Origin: Pseudomonas sp. ADAK18
GTDB taxonomy: Bacteria > Pseudomonadota > Gammaproteobacteria > Pseudomonadales > Pseudomonadaceae
Direction of reading: 5' to 3'
DNA length: 64,000 bases
NCBI RefSeq assembly: GCF_012935695.1
Contig: NZ_CP052859.1
Coordinates: forward strand, 1,839,001 to 1,903,000
Shown: piece by piece, positions 44,194 to 53,319 of the stretch
How positions within the stretch are numbered: the first letter of the stretch is position 1
Layout: every line of letters begins with the position of its first letter
Program-made: the position numbers and the translations under genes
The notes under the pieces: model-generated
Told to the model about the DNA's origin: nothing
The model's input: only the letters and a program-made list of their open reading frames with translations
The model's database searches: none

Positions 44194-44402
44194 ATTGTCG
44201 GGGCGGATCATCCCGGCGAATGCCGCTACATTCAGCCCGCACCTGCACGCCCTTTAGTTAACAAAACATAACGTAGCGCCGATTGTCAGACGATTCCAAA
44301 GCCCGATAGGATGGCCGTGCTTCTCGCAAGGTGCTCTAGATTGCAGGTTTCAGCGCCCCGCAAAGCAATACGACCTAACAATAATAAATGGGAGAAAGGT
44401 CT

Positions 44403-45455
44403 ATGAGTGAGCCTGTCATGGGTGGGGTGGTTTGCCGCCCGCGAGCCGCGCGCACGGTCGCGTTGCTGGCTACAGCGCTCTCGCTGCTGGGGGCCGTCGC
44501 ATTGTCGACACCGGCCCACGCCGCCAGCGATACCGCCGCCCCGGCGGTGTTTGCCATTGAGTCGGCCAAGGCCGCCAAAAGCCTGATGATCGATGTGGTC
44601 CACGCCGGCAAGCGCCTGGTGGCCGTCGGTGATCGTGGGCACATCCTCTATTCCGATGACCAGGGCGCCACCTGGACCCAGGCCAAAGTACCCACCCGTC
44701 AACTGCTCACCGCTGTGTTTTTTGTCGATGACAAACAAGGCTGGGCGGTGGGCCATGACGCGCAGATCCTCGCCACTGCCGATGGCGGCGTCACCTGGAC
44801 CCAACAATTTCAAGACCTCAAGCGCGAAGCGCCACTGCTGGACGTGTGGTTCAAGGACGCCAGCAACGGGTTTGCCGTAGGCGCCTACGGTGCGCTGATC
44901 GAAACCACCGACGGCGGTAAGACTTGGGACGACGTCAGCGATCGCCTGGACAACGAAGACCAATACCACCTCAACGCCATCGCCTACGTGAAAGACGCCG
45001 GCCTGTTTATCGTTGGCGAGCAGGGCAGCATGTTCCGCTCTGGCGACGAGGGGCAAACCTGGGAAAAGCTCGAAGGTCCCTACGAGGGTTCGCTGTTCGG
45101 TGTGATCGGCACCGCGCAGCCCAAGACCCTGTTGGCCTACGGCCTGCGTGGCAACCTGTTTCGCTCGACGGATTTCGGCAGCACCTGGGCGCCGGTAGAG
45201 TTGAACGCCGCCCGTGGCGCCCTGGAGTTCGGCTTGTCCGGGGCGACCCTGCTGGACGATGGTTCCCTGGTGGTGGTCGGTAACGGCGGCAGCGTGGTGG
45301 TGAGCCACGACGATGGCCTGACCTTCAGCGTATTCAATCGTGCGGACCGTATTTCGTTATCGGCGGTCACGGCGGCGGGCAACGGCAACTTGATTCTGGT
45401 GGGGCAGGGTGGCGTTCGTGTCGCCACGCCAACCGGTGCCGAGCTCTCAAAATAA
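44403..45455 (+). CDS. YCF48/BNR-repeat exported protein
   Basis: A 350-residue exported beta-propeller-like protein with a signal peptide (VALLATALSLLGAVALSTPAHA-type). It contains repeated BNR/YCF48 units such as SDDQGATWTQ, ATADGGVTWTQ, TTDGGKTWDD and RSGDEGQTWEK. It is followed 18 nt later by an RND-type exporter; this pair commonly occurs together in pseudomonads, often with DUF1302 and DUF1329 genes, which are missing here. It probably assists the exporter in the periplasm. ATG 44403 follows AAAGG. Confidence 0.85.
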   Translation: MSEPVMGGVVCRPRAARTVALLATALSLLGAVALSTPAHAASDTAAPAVFAIESAKAAKSLMIDVVHAGKRLVAVGDRGHILYSDDQGATWTQAKVPTRQLLTAVFFVDDKQGWAVGHDAQILATADGGVTWTQQFQDLKREAPLLDVWFKDASNGFAVGAYGALIETTDGGKTWDDVSDRLDNEDQYHLNAIAYVKDAGLFIVGEQGSMFRSGDEGQTWEKLEGPYEGSLFGVIGTAQPKTLLAYGLRGNLFRSTDFGSTWAPVELNAARGALEFGLSGATLLDDGSLVVVGNGGSVVVSHDDGLTFSVFNRADRISLSAVTAAGNGNLILVGQGGVRVATPTGAELSK

Positions 45456-45473
45456 TAAGAAGGCGGGGATCAA

Positions 45474-47849
45474 ATGAGCAGTCATCACAACGATAAGGCG
45501 ACGTTTCTCGAGCGCCTGATTTTCAACAACCGCCCGGCAGTGATCGTCATCTGCCTGCTGGTCAGCGTGTTCCTGTTCTGGCAGGCGACGCTGATCCGGC
45601 CGTCTACCAGCTTCGAAAAAATGATCCCCCTCAAACATCCCTTCATCGAGAAGATGATGGAGCACCGTAACGACCTGGCGAACCTGGGCAACACGGTGCG
45701 GATCTCGGTGGAAGCCAAGGACGGTGACATCTTCACGAAGGAATACATGGAGACCCTGCGTCAGATCAACGACGAGGTGTTCTACATCTCCGGTGTCGAC
45801 CGTTCGGGCCTCAAGTCCCTGTGGAGCCCCAGCGTGCGCTGGACCGAAGTTACCGAAGAAGGTTTTGCCGGCGGCGAAGTGATCCCGCAAAGCTATAACG
45901 GCTCCCCGGAAAGCCTCGACCAGTTGCGCAACAACGTGCTCAAGTCCGGGCAGGTTGGACGGCTGGTGGCCAACGACTTCAAGTCGAGCATTGTCGACAT
46001 TCCGCTGCTGGAGTCCTATCCGGACCCGCAAGACCAGGGCAAGTTGCTGGCCCTGGACTATCGCAAGTTCTCCCATGAGCTCGAGGACAAGATCCGCGAC
46101 AAGTTCGAAGCGCAGAACCCCAACGTCAAGATCCACATCGTCGGTTTTGCCAAGAAGGTCGGCGACCTGATCGACGGCCTGGTGATGGTGGTGATGTTCT
46201 TCGGTATCGCGTTTGTCATCACTCTGGTTCTGCTGCTGTGGTTTACCAACTGCCTGCGCAGTACGGTCGCGGTGTTGAGCACCACGCTGGTAGCGGTTAT
46301 CTGGCAGCTTGGGCTGATGCATGCCCTGGGTTTCGGGCTGGATCCCTACTCGATGCTGGTGCCGTTTTTGATCTTCGCCATCGGTATTTCCCACGGGGTG
46401 CAGAAGATCAACGGGATCGCCCTGCAATCCAGCGATGCCGACAACGCCCTGACCGCTGCCCGGCGTACCTTTCGCCAGCTGTTCCTGCCGGGAATGATCG
46501 CGATCCTCGCCGACGCCGTCGGCTTTATCACCCTGCTGATTATCGACATCGGCGTGATCCGCGAACTGGCGATCGGTGCCTCGGTGGGGGTAGCGGTCAT
46601 TGTATTCACCAACCTGATCCTGCTGCCGGTAGCGATTTCCTATGTCGGTATCAGCAAGCGCGCCATTGAGCGCAGCAAGAAGGACGCACACCGCGAGCAT
46701 TCGTTCTGGCGCCTGCTGTCGAAATTCGCCAGCCCCAAAGTGGCCCCGGTGTCGATTTTCCTCGCGCTGATCGCCTTCGGCGGCGGCCTCTGGTACAGCC
46801 AGAACCTGAAGATCGGTGACCTTGACCAGGGCGCGCCGGAGTTGCGTCCGGACTCGCGCTACAACAAGGACAACAACTTCATCATCAGTAACTACTCCAC
46901 CAGCTCCGACGTGCTGGTGGTGATGGTCAAGACCAAGTCCGAGGGCTGCTCGCGCTATGAAGCCATGGCACCCATCGACCAATTGATGTGGAAGATGCAG
47001 AACACCGAGGGCGTGCAGTCGGCCATCTCGTTGGTGACCGTGTCCAAGCAGATGATCAAGGGCATGAACGAGGGCAACCTGAAATGGGAAACCTTGTCGC
47101 GTAACCCGGATGTGCTGAACAACTCCATCGCCCGTGCCGATGGCCTGTACAACAACAATTGCTCCCTGGCGCCGGTGCTGGTGTTTCTCAACGACCACAA
47201 GGCCGAAACCCTCGACCGCGCGGTGCATGCCGTGCAGGACTTCGCCAAGGAGAACAACAAGGACGGCCTCGAATTTATCCTCGCGGCCGGTAACGCCGGG
47301 ATCGAAGCCGCCACCAACGAGGTGATCAAGGAGTCGGAGCTGACGATCCTGATTCTGGTCTACCTGTGTGTGGCGACCATGTGCATGATCACCTTCCGCT
47401 CCTGGGCGGCGACCCTGTGTATCGTGCTGCCGCTGGTGCTGACCTCGGTACTGGGTAATGCGCTGATGGCGTTCATGGGCATTGGCGTCAAGGTTGCGAC
47501 CTTGCCGGTGGTGGCGCTGGGGGTGGGGATTGGCGTGGACTACGGCATCTACATCTATAGCCGCCTGGAGAGTTTCCTGCGGGCCGGCCTACCGTTGCAG
47601 GAGGCCTATTACCAGACACTTAAATCCACCGGTAAAGCGGTACTGTTCACCGGTTTGTGCCTGGCGATTGGCGTGGCCACCTGGATCTTCTCGGCCATCA
47701 AGTTCCAGGCCGACATGGGCCTGATGCTGACCTTTATGTTGCTGTGGAACATGTTCGGCGCACTGTGGCTGTTGCCGGCACTGGCGCGGTTCCTGATCAA
47801 GCCCGAGAAGTTGGCAGGGCAAAAAGGCAACTCGTTGTTTGCCCACTGA
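45474..47849 (+). CDS. RND/MMPL-family transporter
   Basis: A 791-residue inner-membrane protein of the predicted-exporter branch of the RND superfamily. It has an N-terminal helix (PAVIVICLLVSVFLFWQ), a large periplasmic loop, a block of five to six helices (LVMVVMFFGIAFVITLVLLL, LGFGLDPYSMLVPFLIFAIG), and the same plan repeated in the second half (ATLPVVALGVGIGVDYGIYI). GIGVDYGIY is the RND family motif. Such proteins have been linked to export of lipids or hydrophobic compounds; the substrate is unknown. Operon with the YCF48 gene. Confidence 0.9.
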   Translation: MSSHHNDKATFLERLIFNNRPAVIVICLLVSVFLFWQATLIRPSTSFEKMIPLKHPFIEKMMEHRNDLANLGNTVRISVEAKDGDIFTKEYMETLRQINDEVFYISGVDRSGLKSLWSPSVRWTEVTEEGFAGGEVIPQSYNGSPESLDQLRNNVLKSGQVGRLVANDFKSSIVDIPLLESYPDPQDQGKLLALDYRKFSHELEDKIRDKFEAQNPNVKIHIVGFAKKVGDLIDGLVMVVMFFGIAFVITLVLLLWFTNCLRSTVAVLSTTLVAVIWQLGLMHALGFGLDPYSMLVPFLIFAIGISHGVQKINGIALQSSDADNALTAARRTFRQLFLPGMIAILADAVGFITLLIIDIGVIRELAIGASVGVAVIVFTNLILLPVAISYVGISKRAIERSKKDAHREHSFWRLLSKFASPKVAPVSIFLALIAFGGGLWYSQNLKIGDLDQGAPELRPDSRYNKDNNFIISNYSTSSDVLVVMVKTKSEGCSRYEAMAPIDQLMWKMQNTEGVQSAISLVTVSKQMIKGMNEGNLKWETLSRNPDVLNNSIARADGLYNNNCSLAPVLVFLNDHKAETLDRAVHAVQDFAKENNKDGLEFILAAGNAGIEAATNEVIKESELTILILVYLCVATMCMITFRSWAATLCIVLPLVLTSVLGNALMAFMGIGVKVATLPVVALGVGIGVDYGIYIYSRLESFLRAGLPLQEAYYQTLKSTGKAVLFTGLCLAIGVATWIFSAIKFQADMGLMLTFMLLWNMFGALWLLPALARFLIKPEKLAGQKGNSLFAH

Positions 47850-47872
47850 CCCTGCGGGAACGGCAAACAACC

Positions 47873-47960
47873 TGTAGGAGCGAGCTTGCTCGCGAAGAAC
47901 GCTAACGATGACGTACTCATTCTGAATGAACGCGTTGCCTGGGCGTTTTTCGCGAGCAAA
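47873..47960. repeat. Degenerate REP pair after the RND gene
   Basis: TGTAGGAGCGAGCTTGCTCG (from 47873) starts a REP unit, and TTCGCGAGCAA (47949-47959) is the inner part of the opposite unit, which then breaks off. The pair is damaged, unlike the perfect copies at 42870 and 60755. It separates convergent genes. Confidence 0.7.
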
Positions 47961-48003
47961 TTAATGGATTGCGGCCACAGTGATACCCGTCACGCGGGGC
48001 CGA

Positions 48004-51000
48004 TTAGTTGGGCAGCAGGCTGAGGAACAGTCGCTGATCCAGTGGCGCGGTGATGGGGTGATACAGGTCGCGCACGATGCTTCGGCTGTCTGCCCCCGCT
48101 TTTTCGATCAGGGTCTTGAAGGTCTCAAAGCGCTGCTCGGGGCGCTTGAGGTGTGCGGCGGTGTACTCGGCAGGCGGGCTATCGGCCCGGCTGTAGTGGA
48201 AATGGGCGTACCACAGCACCGTGAGGGCGTTTTTCTCGCGCACGGCGAATTCCGACACGTAGTCCTTGGCAGCGGTCCTCTGAGGGCGGTGAACCAGACC
48301 GATATCGACTGCGGCGTGGGTGCGCAGGAACTCAATGTTTTCCTGGCGCGGACGTTGCGCTTTGTAACCCTCGATGCAATGTTGAATGCCTTGTTCGCGC
48401 AACTCATTGGCGCGTTGGCGCAGGCGCTCCATGGTCAGTGGAATGTCCGGTTTGTCCGGATGGTGGCTGGCCAATTCAGTGGCGACGGTTTCAAGGCGAT
48501 CGGCTTGCTGTGCCAGCATGTCATGCCAGTCACGGGGGTTGAGTTCTTCACGGCGTGTCGGGTCGGTGAGTTTCTTTTTCTGGAACTCGATGGAGCGCTC
48601 GATGGCGGCCACTTCGTCGATCAAACGTTGCCCTTGGGCACGCAAGGCGGCCAGTGACGGCACCTGGGCACGTTCGACGGGTTGTACCGGCGGCGCCTCG
48701 ACAATCTCGACCCAACCTTCGCCTGGATGCTCGATGAAGCGGCCGCTGACCTGTTGGGTGACCGGGTTACGCGTGACCATCGTGGGAAAGGGTGTGCTGG
48801 CTTGCGCGGGTTCCAGGTCGCCGACCAGGGCACCCTTGTCCCGGGCCTTGAATACGCGTTTGGTTTTTGACGGCGCTCGCACTGCTTTTAATGGGGTAGG
48901 TTGGGACGGGAGGAATTCGTCTTCGCGCAACAAGGCGGCCAGGTCGGCCTCGGCACTGTCGCGCACGAAGTGCAGGCGTTCGACCAGCAGCGACATGTAT
49001 TTCGAACGAATTGTTGGCGATTCCAGCTCCACGAGGCTTTGGTAAGTCTGCAGGCGCCGGTTGTAATGCTTGATCACGTTGCTCAGCACCGCCTTACGTT
49101 CGGCGGCGGTGAAGCCTTCGGTGGTCTGCAAGTCCAGGTGCGAATCTTCCAGGGATGACAGAGAGGACAGGCGTTTTTCGTGGAGGTCGAGGAAGTACTG
49201 CTCTTGGGGCGTAGTGGCCGGAATCGTCTGGTCGATGCTCAAATCGGTCAGCACATCCACGGATTCCAGGGTGGCATTGAAACGGGTGTAGTACTTGCGC
49301 TTGGAGTGGCCATTGAGGTACTTGAGGCGTTGCGCCGGGCCGGTTTTCAAGTGTCCAGCCATCTCTTCCAGCGTGCTTTCGATGGCAATCATTGTCTGTG
49401 CATACTGCTCGGAGACGGCAAAATTGGTTTCCAGAAGGTCGTAGAAATAGCGCATTGACACGACATCTTGCGCGGTATTGTGCAGGTCGATCAGCGACTC
49501 GCCCTGCTCGGAGGTGAATGTCGCCAGGTACAGCGATGACAGTTGGTTGACCCGAATCTCGTCGGTGGCAAGGATGGACAGGTATTGCTCGACACATCGA
49601 CCCTCATAGTCAATTCGATTGTCGACTTCTTTCAATTGGCCAAAGGCCTTGATCAGCTCGCGGCGCAGTTGCGACAAGTCCGCGGCGGCTAGATCAAAGC
49701 GTTCTTGCTGCACCTGGAAGTTGGTCTTGGCTCGAGACCGCTGGGCCACTTTGCTGTTTTGGTCGGCGATCAGCGTCGGATCATCGGGGGTAGCGCGCAG
49801 CCTCTTATGGGCCACTCCCAGCGCATTGTGGGCGCTCTCGAATTGCAACTGGGCGACGTCCAGTGCTCCGCCGATAGGTGCTACGCGATTGATTTGGGCA
49901 CTGAGTGCATCGCTTATCCGATTGATCTCATGCGTGGCTTGGCTACGCTTCTCTTCAATTTCCGCAAGCTTGGCCTTGAGCCGATTCTTCGGCCCACCGC
50001 CCCGCAGTTTAAGCCCAAGATCCAACGTCCACTGTCCTTTGGCGTTGCGCGTGAGCTGAAAACCCGGGTGCTGGAGTTTTTGCGGGTGAACCAAGGACAC
50101 CTCGCCCGAGCGTGGCACGACAGCCACGCGAAACAGTAAGCCTGCCACCGAGGCATACCAAGTCTGGTCGATGCGGTACAAGCCTTTGAACTCGCCGATT
50201 TCCAGGGGTAGGGGAGCCGGCACTGGCCAAGGCACATGCAATTCGCGCAGGGCGTCCAGCAAGCGGCGGCGGCTGGCGTCGCGGGCATTGGAGTGGATAA
50301 AGTCCACCAGGGTCTTATCGCTGGCGGGCGGTTCGGCAGGCAGGCCGACGGGCCCTTGTTCGATCCGCGCCGCCGGATGGGCAGCGGTGACGCCAGGTGG
50401 GCGACGCAGCGCCGCGAGGGTCCGCGGCAACGGCGGTTCGACGGTCCGCGAGGACGGCTTGATGGCTGAGCCACCTCGCGAGGAGACGTGCAACAAAATC
50501 AGGCCGATGTTAAGCAGCACGTCGACCCAGGCCAGTTCTCGAGCAACGGCGTCGTCGCCGTGCAGCGCGGCCAGGTCGTGCTGGAGGCTGGTTGCCAGTT
50601 GCGCCATCCAACCTACCCACATCGCCGGGCCCTGTAACAGCGGCATCAACAGCGCGTTGAATAGCAACCAACCACCTTCGAGCAGCACTGCCCAGCGGCT
50701 TTCGGCATTGGACACCGAATCCCGGTCCGCCAGGTCCACCAGAGCCCGGGCATTGCTGCCGTACAGGTACTGAGTCAGGTTGCCGGCAGCCAGTGACTGC
50801 GCCAGGTCCCCCGGAATTTCGCCGCCATCGGCGTCTTGCGCCAGTTGGGCGGGTGGCGGGGCGGGCCATTGCACCGTCTCGTCGCCGAGGCCGAAGCGCA
50901 GGATATGTGGGCTGTGAAATCCATCATGGTTGTAGATCGGCCGGGCCTTATCCGATAGCCAGTCCAGGACGCTGTCTTGCAGCGCGCCGGGCTGGGCGAT

Positions 51001-52878
51001 GGCCTCGAACAACGCCTGGCGGGTGGCGAATTGCTGCAGCGAATCGCTGTACAGCGGCCGGTAGAGAATAAGCGGGCCGATATCGGTATCGCGGGGTTCG
51101 ATGATGAACATGTTGTCAGCGATATCCGGCAGGGCGCCGGGCGTGCGGGTGAACGCCAGCGGGCGGATGACAATGTCCTGGTTATCCACCACCCGGCCGG
51201 GTGCGCTGCTGTGCAACACGGCTTTGACGTAGCGATAGCCCTGGAACGTGAAGCCTTGCTGTCCGCGGACCTTGTGCTCCAGGGCTTGCATGGGCAGGCG
51301 CACCGCCAGCTCCTGGCCGAACAGGGCCTCGCGGCGACGTGCCTCGCGGCTGTCATCCAACAGCAGTTCGCGGATTTTCTCCGGGTAGCGCCGGCCGATA
51401 TCGACTTGGTTGATCAACCCATGCGCGCTGTGGAACAGGCCTTTTTCCCCCAGTACATAGTCTTGCGTCATCCAGGCCGGCACGGCGGCGCCCGAGGTGT
51501 CCCGCAGGGTCATCCGGCCCACAGGGGCGGCGGCCATATTCTTGATCGCAAGCTCGGTCAGCCCCATGGTCACGGGGGACAGGTAACCGCCATGCAGGTC
51601 ACCCACCGGCACGTGGAAGGTCAGCTCCAGGTTGTCCGGGTCTACAGCCGATTCGGGATGGTCACGATGCATCTGCTCGCGCAAGGTTCGGGTGGTGAAG
51701 TCATGCAGGTTCTCGACGCCGTCGAGAAAGGAGGCGCCGGCTGTTTGCCGTTGCAGGCGCGCCTGGTCCACCAACCGTTGGCGATAGGCAAAACGGTCGT
51801 CGGCGGCGGCCGCTTGCAGCCATTGGGGCAACGCCGCCTGGATGCGGGCCTGATGAGTCGGGTTGGGGACGGGCGCGTCGAGAAACCCGGGCACCGGGTC
51901 GGTGGCCTCGGCGAAGCGTTCTTCAAGGGCACGCACGCCATCGGTGGCGGGCAACGGGATAGCTTCGAGGTCGTCCAGTTGTTGGTTGAGCAGCAAGGCC
52001 GCCTGGGTATCGAAAAGATTGCCGTCGGGCTCATAGCGATTGACCAAAATGCTGTCGGCCAGCAACTGGCTTTCCAGGCGTTGGCCCCAGGCCAGGGTGA
52101 AGGCCTCCATCGAAGCAAAGGCCTCGACGCTGCCAGAAACCTTGCACAGCAAGACCTGACTAGCCTGCACCAGCAGGATGTCGGTGCTCAGCAGGCGGGC
52201 GCTGACGCCCTGATTGATCACACAGGCTTCCAGGCAGTACGCATGCACCCTGTCGCCGGGTGCTGTCTGGCGCTCGCGGCGGTCAGGCTGGCGCGTCACG
52301 GCGTACAGCATGTCGCGGGCGTGGGAATGGCTGGTCGGCAGCAGGCTTGCCGTGCTGTTCAGGTTGTCGGCCAGCAGGTCACCCAACCATTGCCAGCGGC
52401 TGGCGCCGGTGTCGGCGTTGAGGTTCCAGTAGTCCGCCAGTGCTTGCTGAAAACTGATGTGCAGGGTGAGGCTCAACTCCACGATCAGGTTTTCGATGAC
52501 GGCAATGTCCGGCTCCCTGGGGCCGTCTGCCTCATAGGTCACGCGCACGGGTGGTTGTTGGGTAAGGAAGCAGCGGCGTTCATCTATGGCGATGGTCAGG
52601 TTCAAGGCCGCGCCCGTACTCAGGTAGCTGAGGGCAACGTCTATCAATAGCTTAAGGTCCCAGCCGCCCCGTTGGTTGGGAGTGGCCAGCTTGAGGGTGC
52701 GCATATCCAGGGCCAGGGGTGGGTAGTGTTCCTGGATGCGCTCGCGCAGCTGTTGTGCGACCACTTGGCGCAAGGTTGGGCGGCTGGCAAATTGATGGGC
52801 GATGGCCTGGGCCAGGGTGTCGCTGTGATGGGGCAAAAGCAGTGGCGCAGGCGACTGGGCCGATGAGACTTCCGGCAT
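48004..52878 (-). CDS. Giant DUF6543 (dermonecrotic-toxin-like) protein
   Basis: A 1624-residue protein. The N-terminal several hundred residues match the plan of Pseudomonas DUF6543 / dermonecrotic toxin domain proteins: DTLAQAIAHQF, VAQQLRERIQEHYPPLALD, WDLKLLIDVALSYLSTG, YWNLNADTGASRWQWLGDLL. Two hydrophobic stretches follow at about residues 729-759 and 783-797. A long charged coiled-coil-like region covers about 970-1075. No signal peptide and no Walker or protease motif was seen. Neighbours give no immunity or export gene. Members are abundant in pseudomonads and presumed toxins or effectors, mostly untested; a contact-dependent or injected toxin is the leading guess. Confidence 0.75.
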   Translation of the reverse strand: MPEVSSAQSPAPLLLPHHSDTLAQAIAHQFASRPTLRQVVAQQLRERIQEHYPPLALDMRTLKLATPNQRGGWDLKLLIDVALSYLSTGAALNLTIAIDERRCFLTQQPPVRVTYEADGPREPDIAVIENLIVELSLTLHISFQQALADYWNLNADTGASRWQWLGDLLADNLNSTASLLPTSHSHARDMLYAVTRQPDRRERQTAPGDRVHAYCLEACVINQGVSARLLSTDILLVQASQVLLCKVSGSVEAFASMEAFTLAWGQRLESQLLADSILVNRYEPDGNLFDTQAALLLNQQLDDLEAIPLPATDGVRALEERFAEATDPVPGFLDAPVPNPTHQARIQAALPQWLQAAAADDRFAYRQRLVDQARLQRQTAGASFLDGVENLHDFTTRTLREQMHRDHPESAVDPDNLELTFHVPVGDLHGGYLSPVTMGLTELAIKNMAAAPVGRMTLRDTSGAAVPAWMTQDYVLGEKGLFHSAHGLINQVDIGRRYPEKIRELLLDDSREARRREALFGQELAVRLPMQALEHKVRGQQGFTFQGYRYVKAVLHSSAPGRVVDNQDIVIRPLAFTRTPGALPDIADNMFIIEPRDTDIGPLILYRPLYSDSLQQFATRQALFEAIAQPGALQDSVLDWLSDKARPIYNHDGFHSPHILRFGLGDETVQWPAPPPAQLAQDADGGEIPGDLAQSLAAGNLTQYLYGSNARALVDLADRDSVSNAESRWAVLLEGGWLLFNALLMPLLQGPAMWVGWMAQLATSLQHDLAALHGDDAVARELAWVDVLLNIGLILLHVSSRGGSAIKPSSRTVEPPLPRTLAALRRPPGVTAAHPAARIEQGPVGLPAEPPASDKTLVDFIHSNARDASRRRLLDALRELHVPWPVPAPLPLEIGEFKGLYRIDQTWYASVAGLLFRVAVVPRSGEVSLVHPQKLQHPGFQLTRNAKGQWTLDLGLKLRGGGPKNRLKAKLAEIEEKRSQATHEINRISDALSAQINRVAPIGGALDVAQLQFESAHNALGVAHKRLRATPDDPTLIADQNSKVAQRSRAKTNFQVQQERFDLAAADLSQLRRELIKAFGQLKEVDNRIDYEGRCVEQYLSILATDEIRVNQLSSLYLATFTSEQGESLIDLHNTAQDVVSMRYFYDLLETNFAVSEQYAQTMIAIESTLEEMAGHLKTGPAQRLKYLNGHSKRKYYTRFNATLESVDVLTDLSIDQTIPATTPQEQYFLDLHEKRLSSLSSLEDSHLDLQTTEGFTAAERKAVLSNVIKHYNRRLQTYQSLVELESPTIRSKYMSLLVERLHFVRDSAEADLAALLREDEFLPSQPTPLKAVRAPSKTKRVFKARDKGALVGDLEPAQASTPFPTMVTRNPVTQQVSGRFIEHPGEGWVEIVEAPPVQPVERAQVPSLAALRAQGQRLIDEVAAIERSIEFQKKKLTDPTRREELNPRDWHDMLAQQADRLETVATELASHHPDKPDIPLTMERLRQRANELREQGIQHCIEGYKAQRPRQENIEFLRTHAAVDIGLVHRPQRTAAKDYVSEFAVREKNALTVLWYAHFHYSRADSPPAEYTAAHLKRPEQRFETFKTLIEKAGADSRSIVRDLYHPITAPLDQRLFLSLLPN

Positions 52879-53028
52879 GACGGTTTCCGTTCTGTGGGAG
52901 TAAAGGGTTGAGTTCCCCCTCAGAATGGCAAGCCTGTGCTGGCCGGATGCGGTAGCCCGTTATCGCGACACGACGCACACGGCGGATTGGCCTATCATCA
53001 GCGTTTTCCTATTTGATGAATGATCCTG

Positions 53029-53319
53029 ATGACCGTTTCCAGCCTGCCTACTGAACTTGAAACCAGCGACATGCTCGAAATTGACGGCTTGCATGCCTTT
53101 GATTTCACCTTCGATGATAAAAAACTGCTGATCATCTGCATGGACGGCCGGGCCGAGAAACGTTGGTCTTTTACGCTGGAACAGGTGGCGGCTGCGATCT
53201 TTGACGAAACGCTGAAAAGCTGGACCCTCACCGGTGATTCAGGCGAACACCGCCTGGTGTGCATGAGCGCCTTCACCGGCAACAATAACGACGAGGAAGA
53301 TGAGCATGATGATGCGTAA
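53029..53319 (+). CDS. DUF5629 family protein
   Basis: A 96-residue cytoplasmic protein (DMLEIDGLHAFDFTFDDKK, FTLEQVAAAIFD, SGEHRLVCMSAF, acidic tail NNNDEEDEHDD). It fits the Pseudomonas family DUF5629, whose role I do not know. ATG 53029 is used; an in-frame ATG at 53020 is possible, neither with a strong ribosome site. Its 3' end overlaps the lactonase start by 14 nt, so the two genes are coupled. Confidence 0.75.
   Translation: MTVSSLPTELETSDMLEIDGLHAFDFTFDDKKLLIICMDGRAEKRWSFTLEQVAAAIFDETLKSWTLTGDSGEHRLVCMSAFTGNNNDEEDEHDDA

Noticed and set aside
45447..47228. 593-codon minus-strand ORF opposite the RND gene
   Set aside because: Low-complexity His/Gln-rich translation with no motif; the plus strand is a clear RND transporter.
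50977..52650. 557-codon plus-strand ORF opposite the DUF6543 gene
   Set aside because: It is antisense to a gene with strong family resemblance, gives His/Gly/Gln-rich sequence without domains, and has no ribosome site; typical GC-rich shadow.
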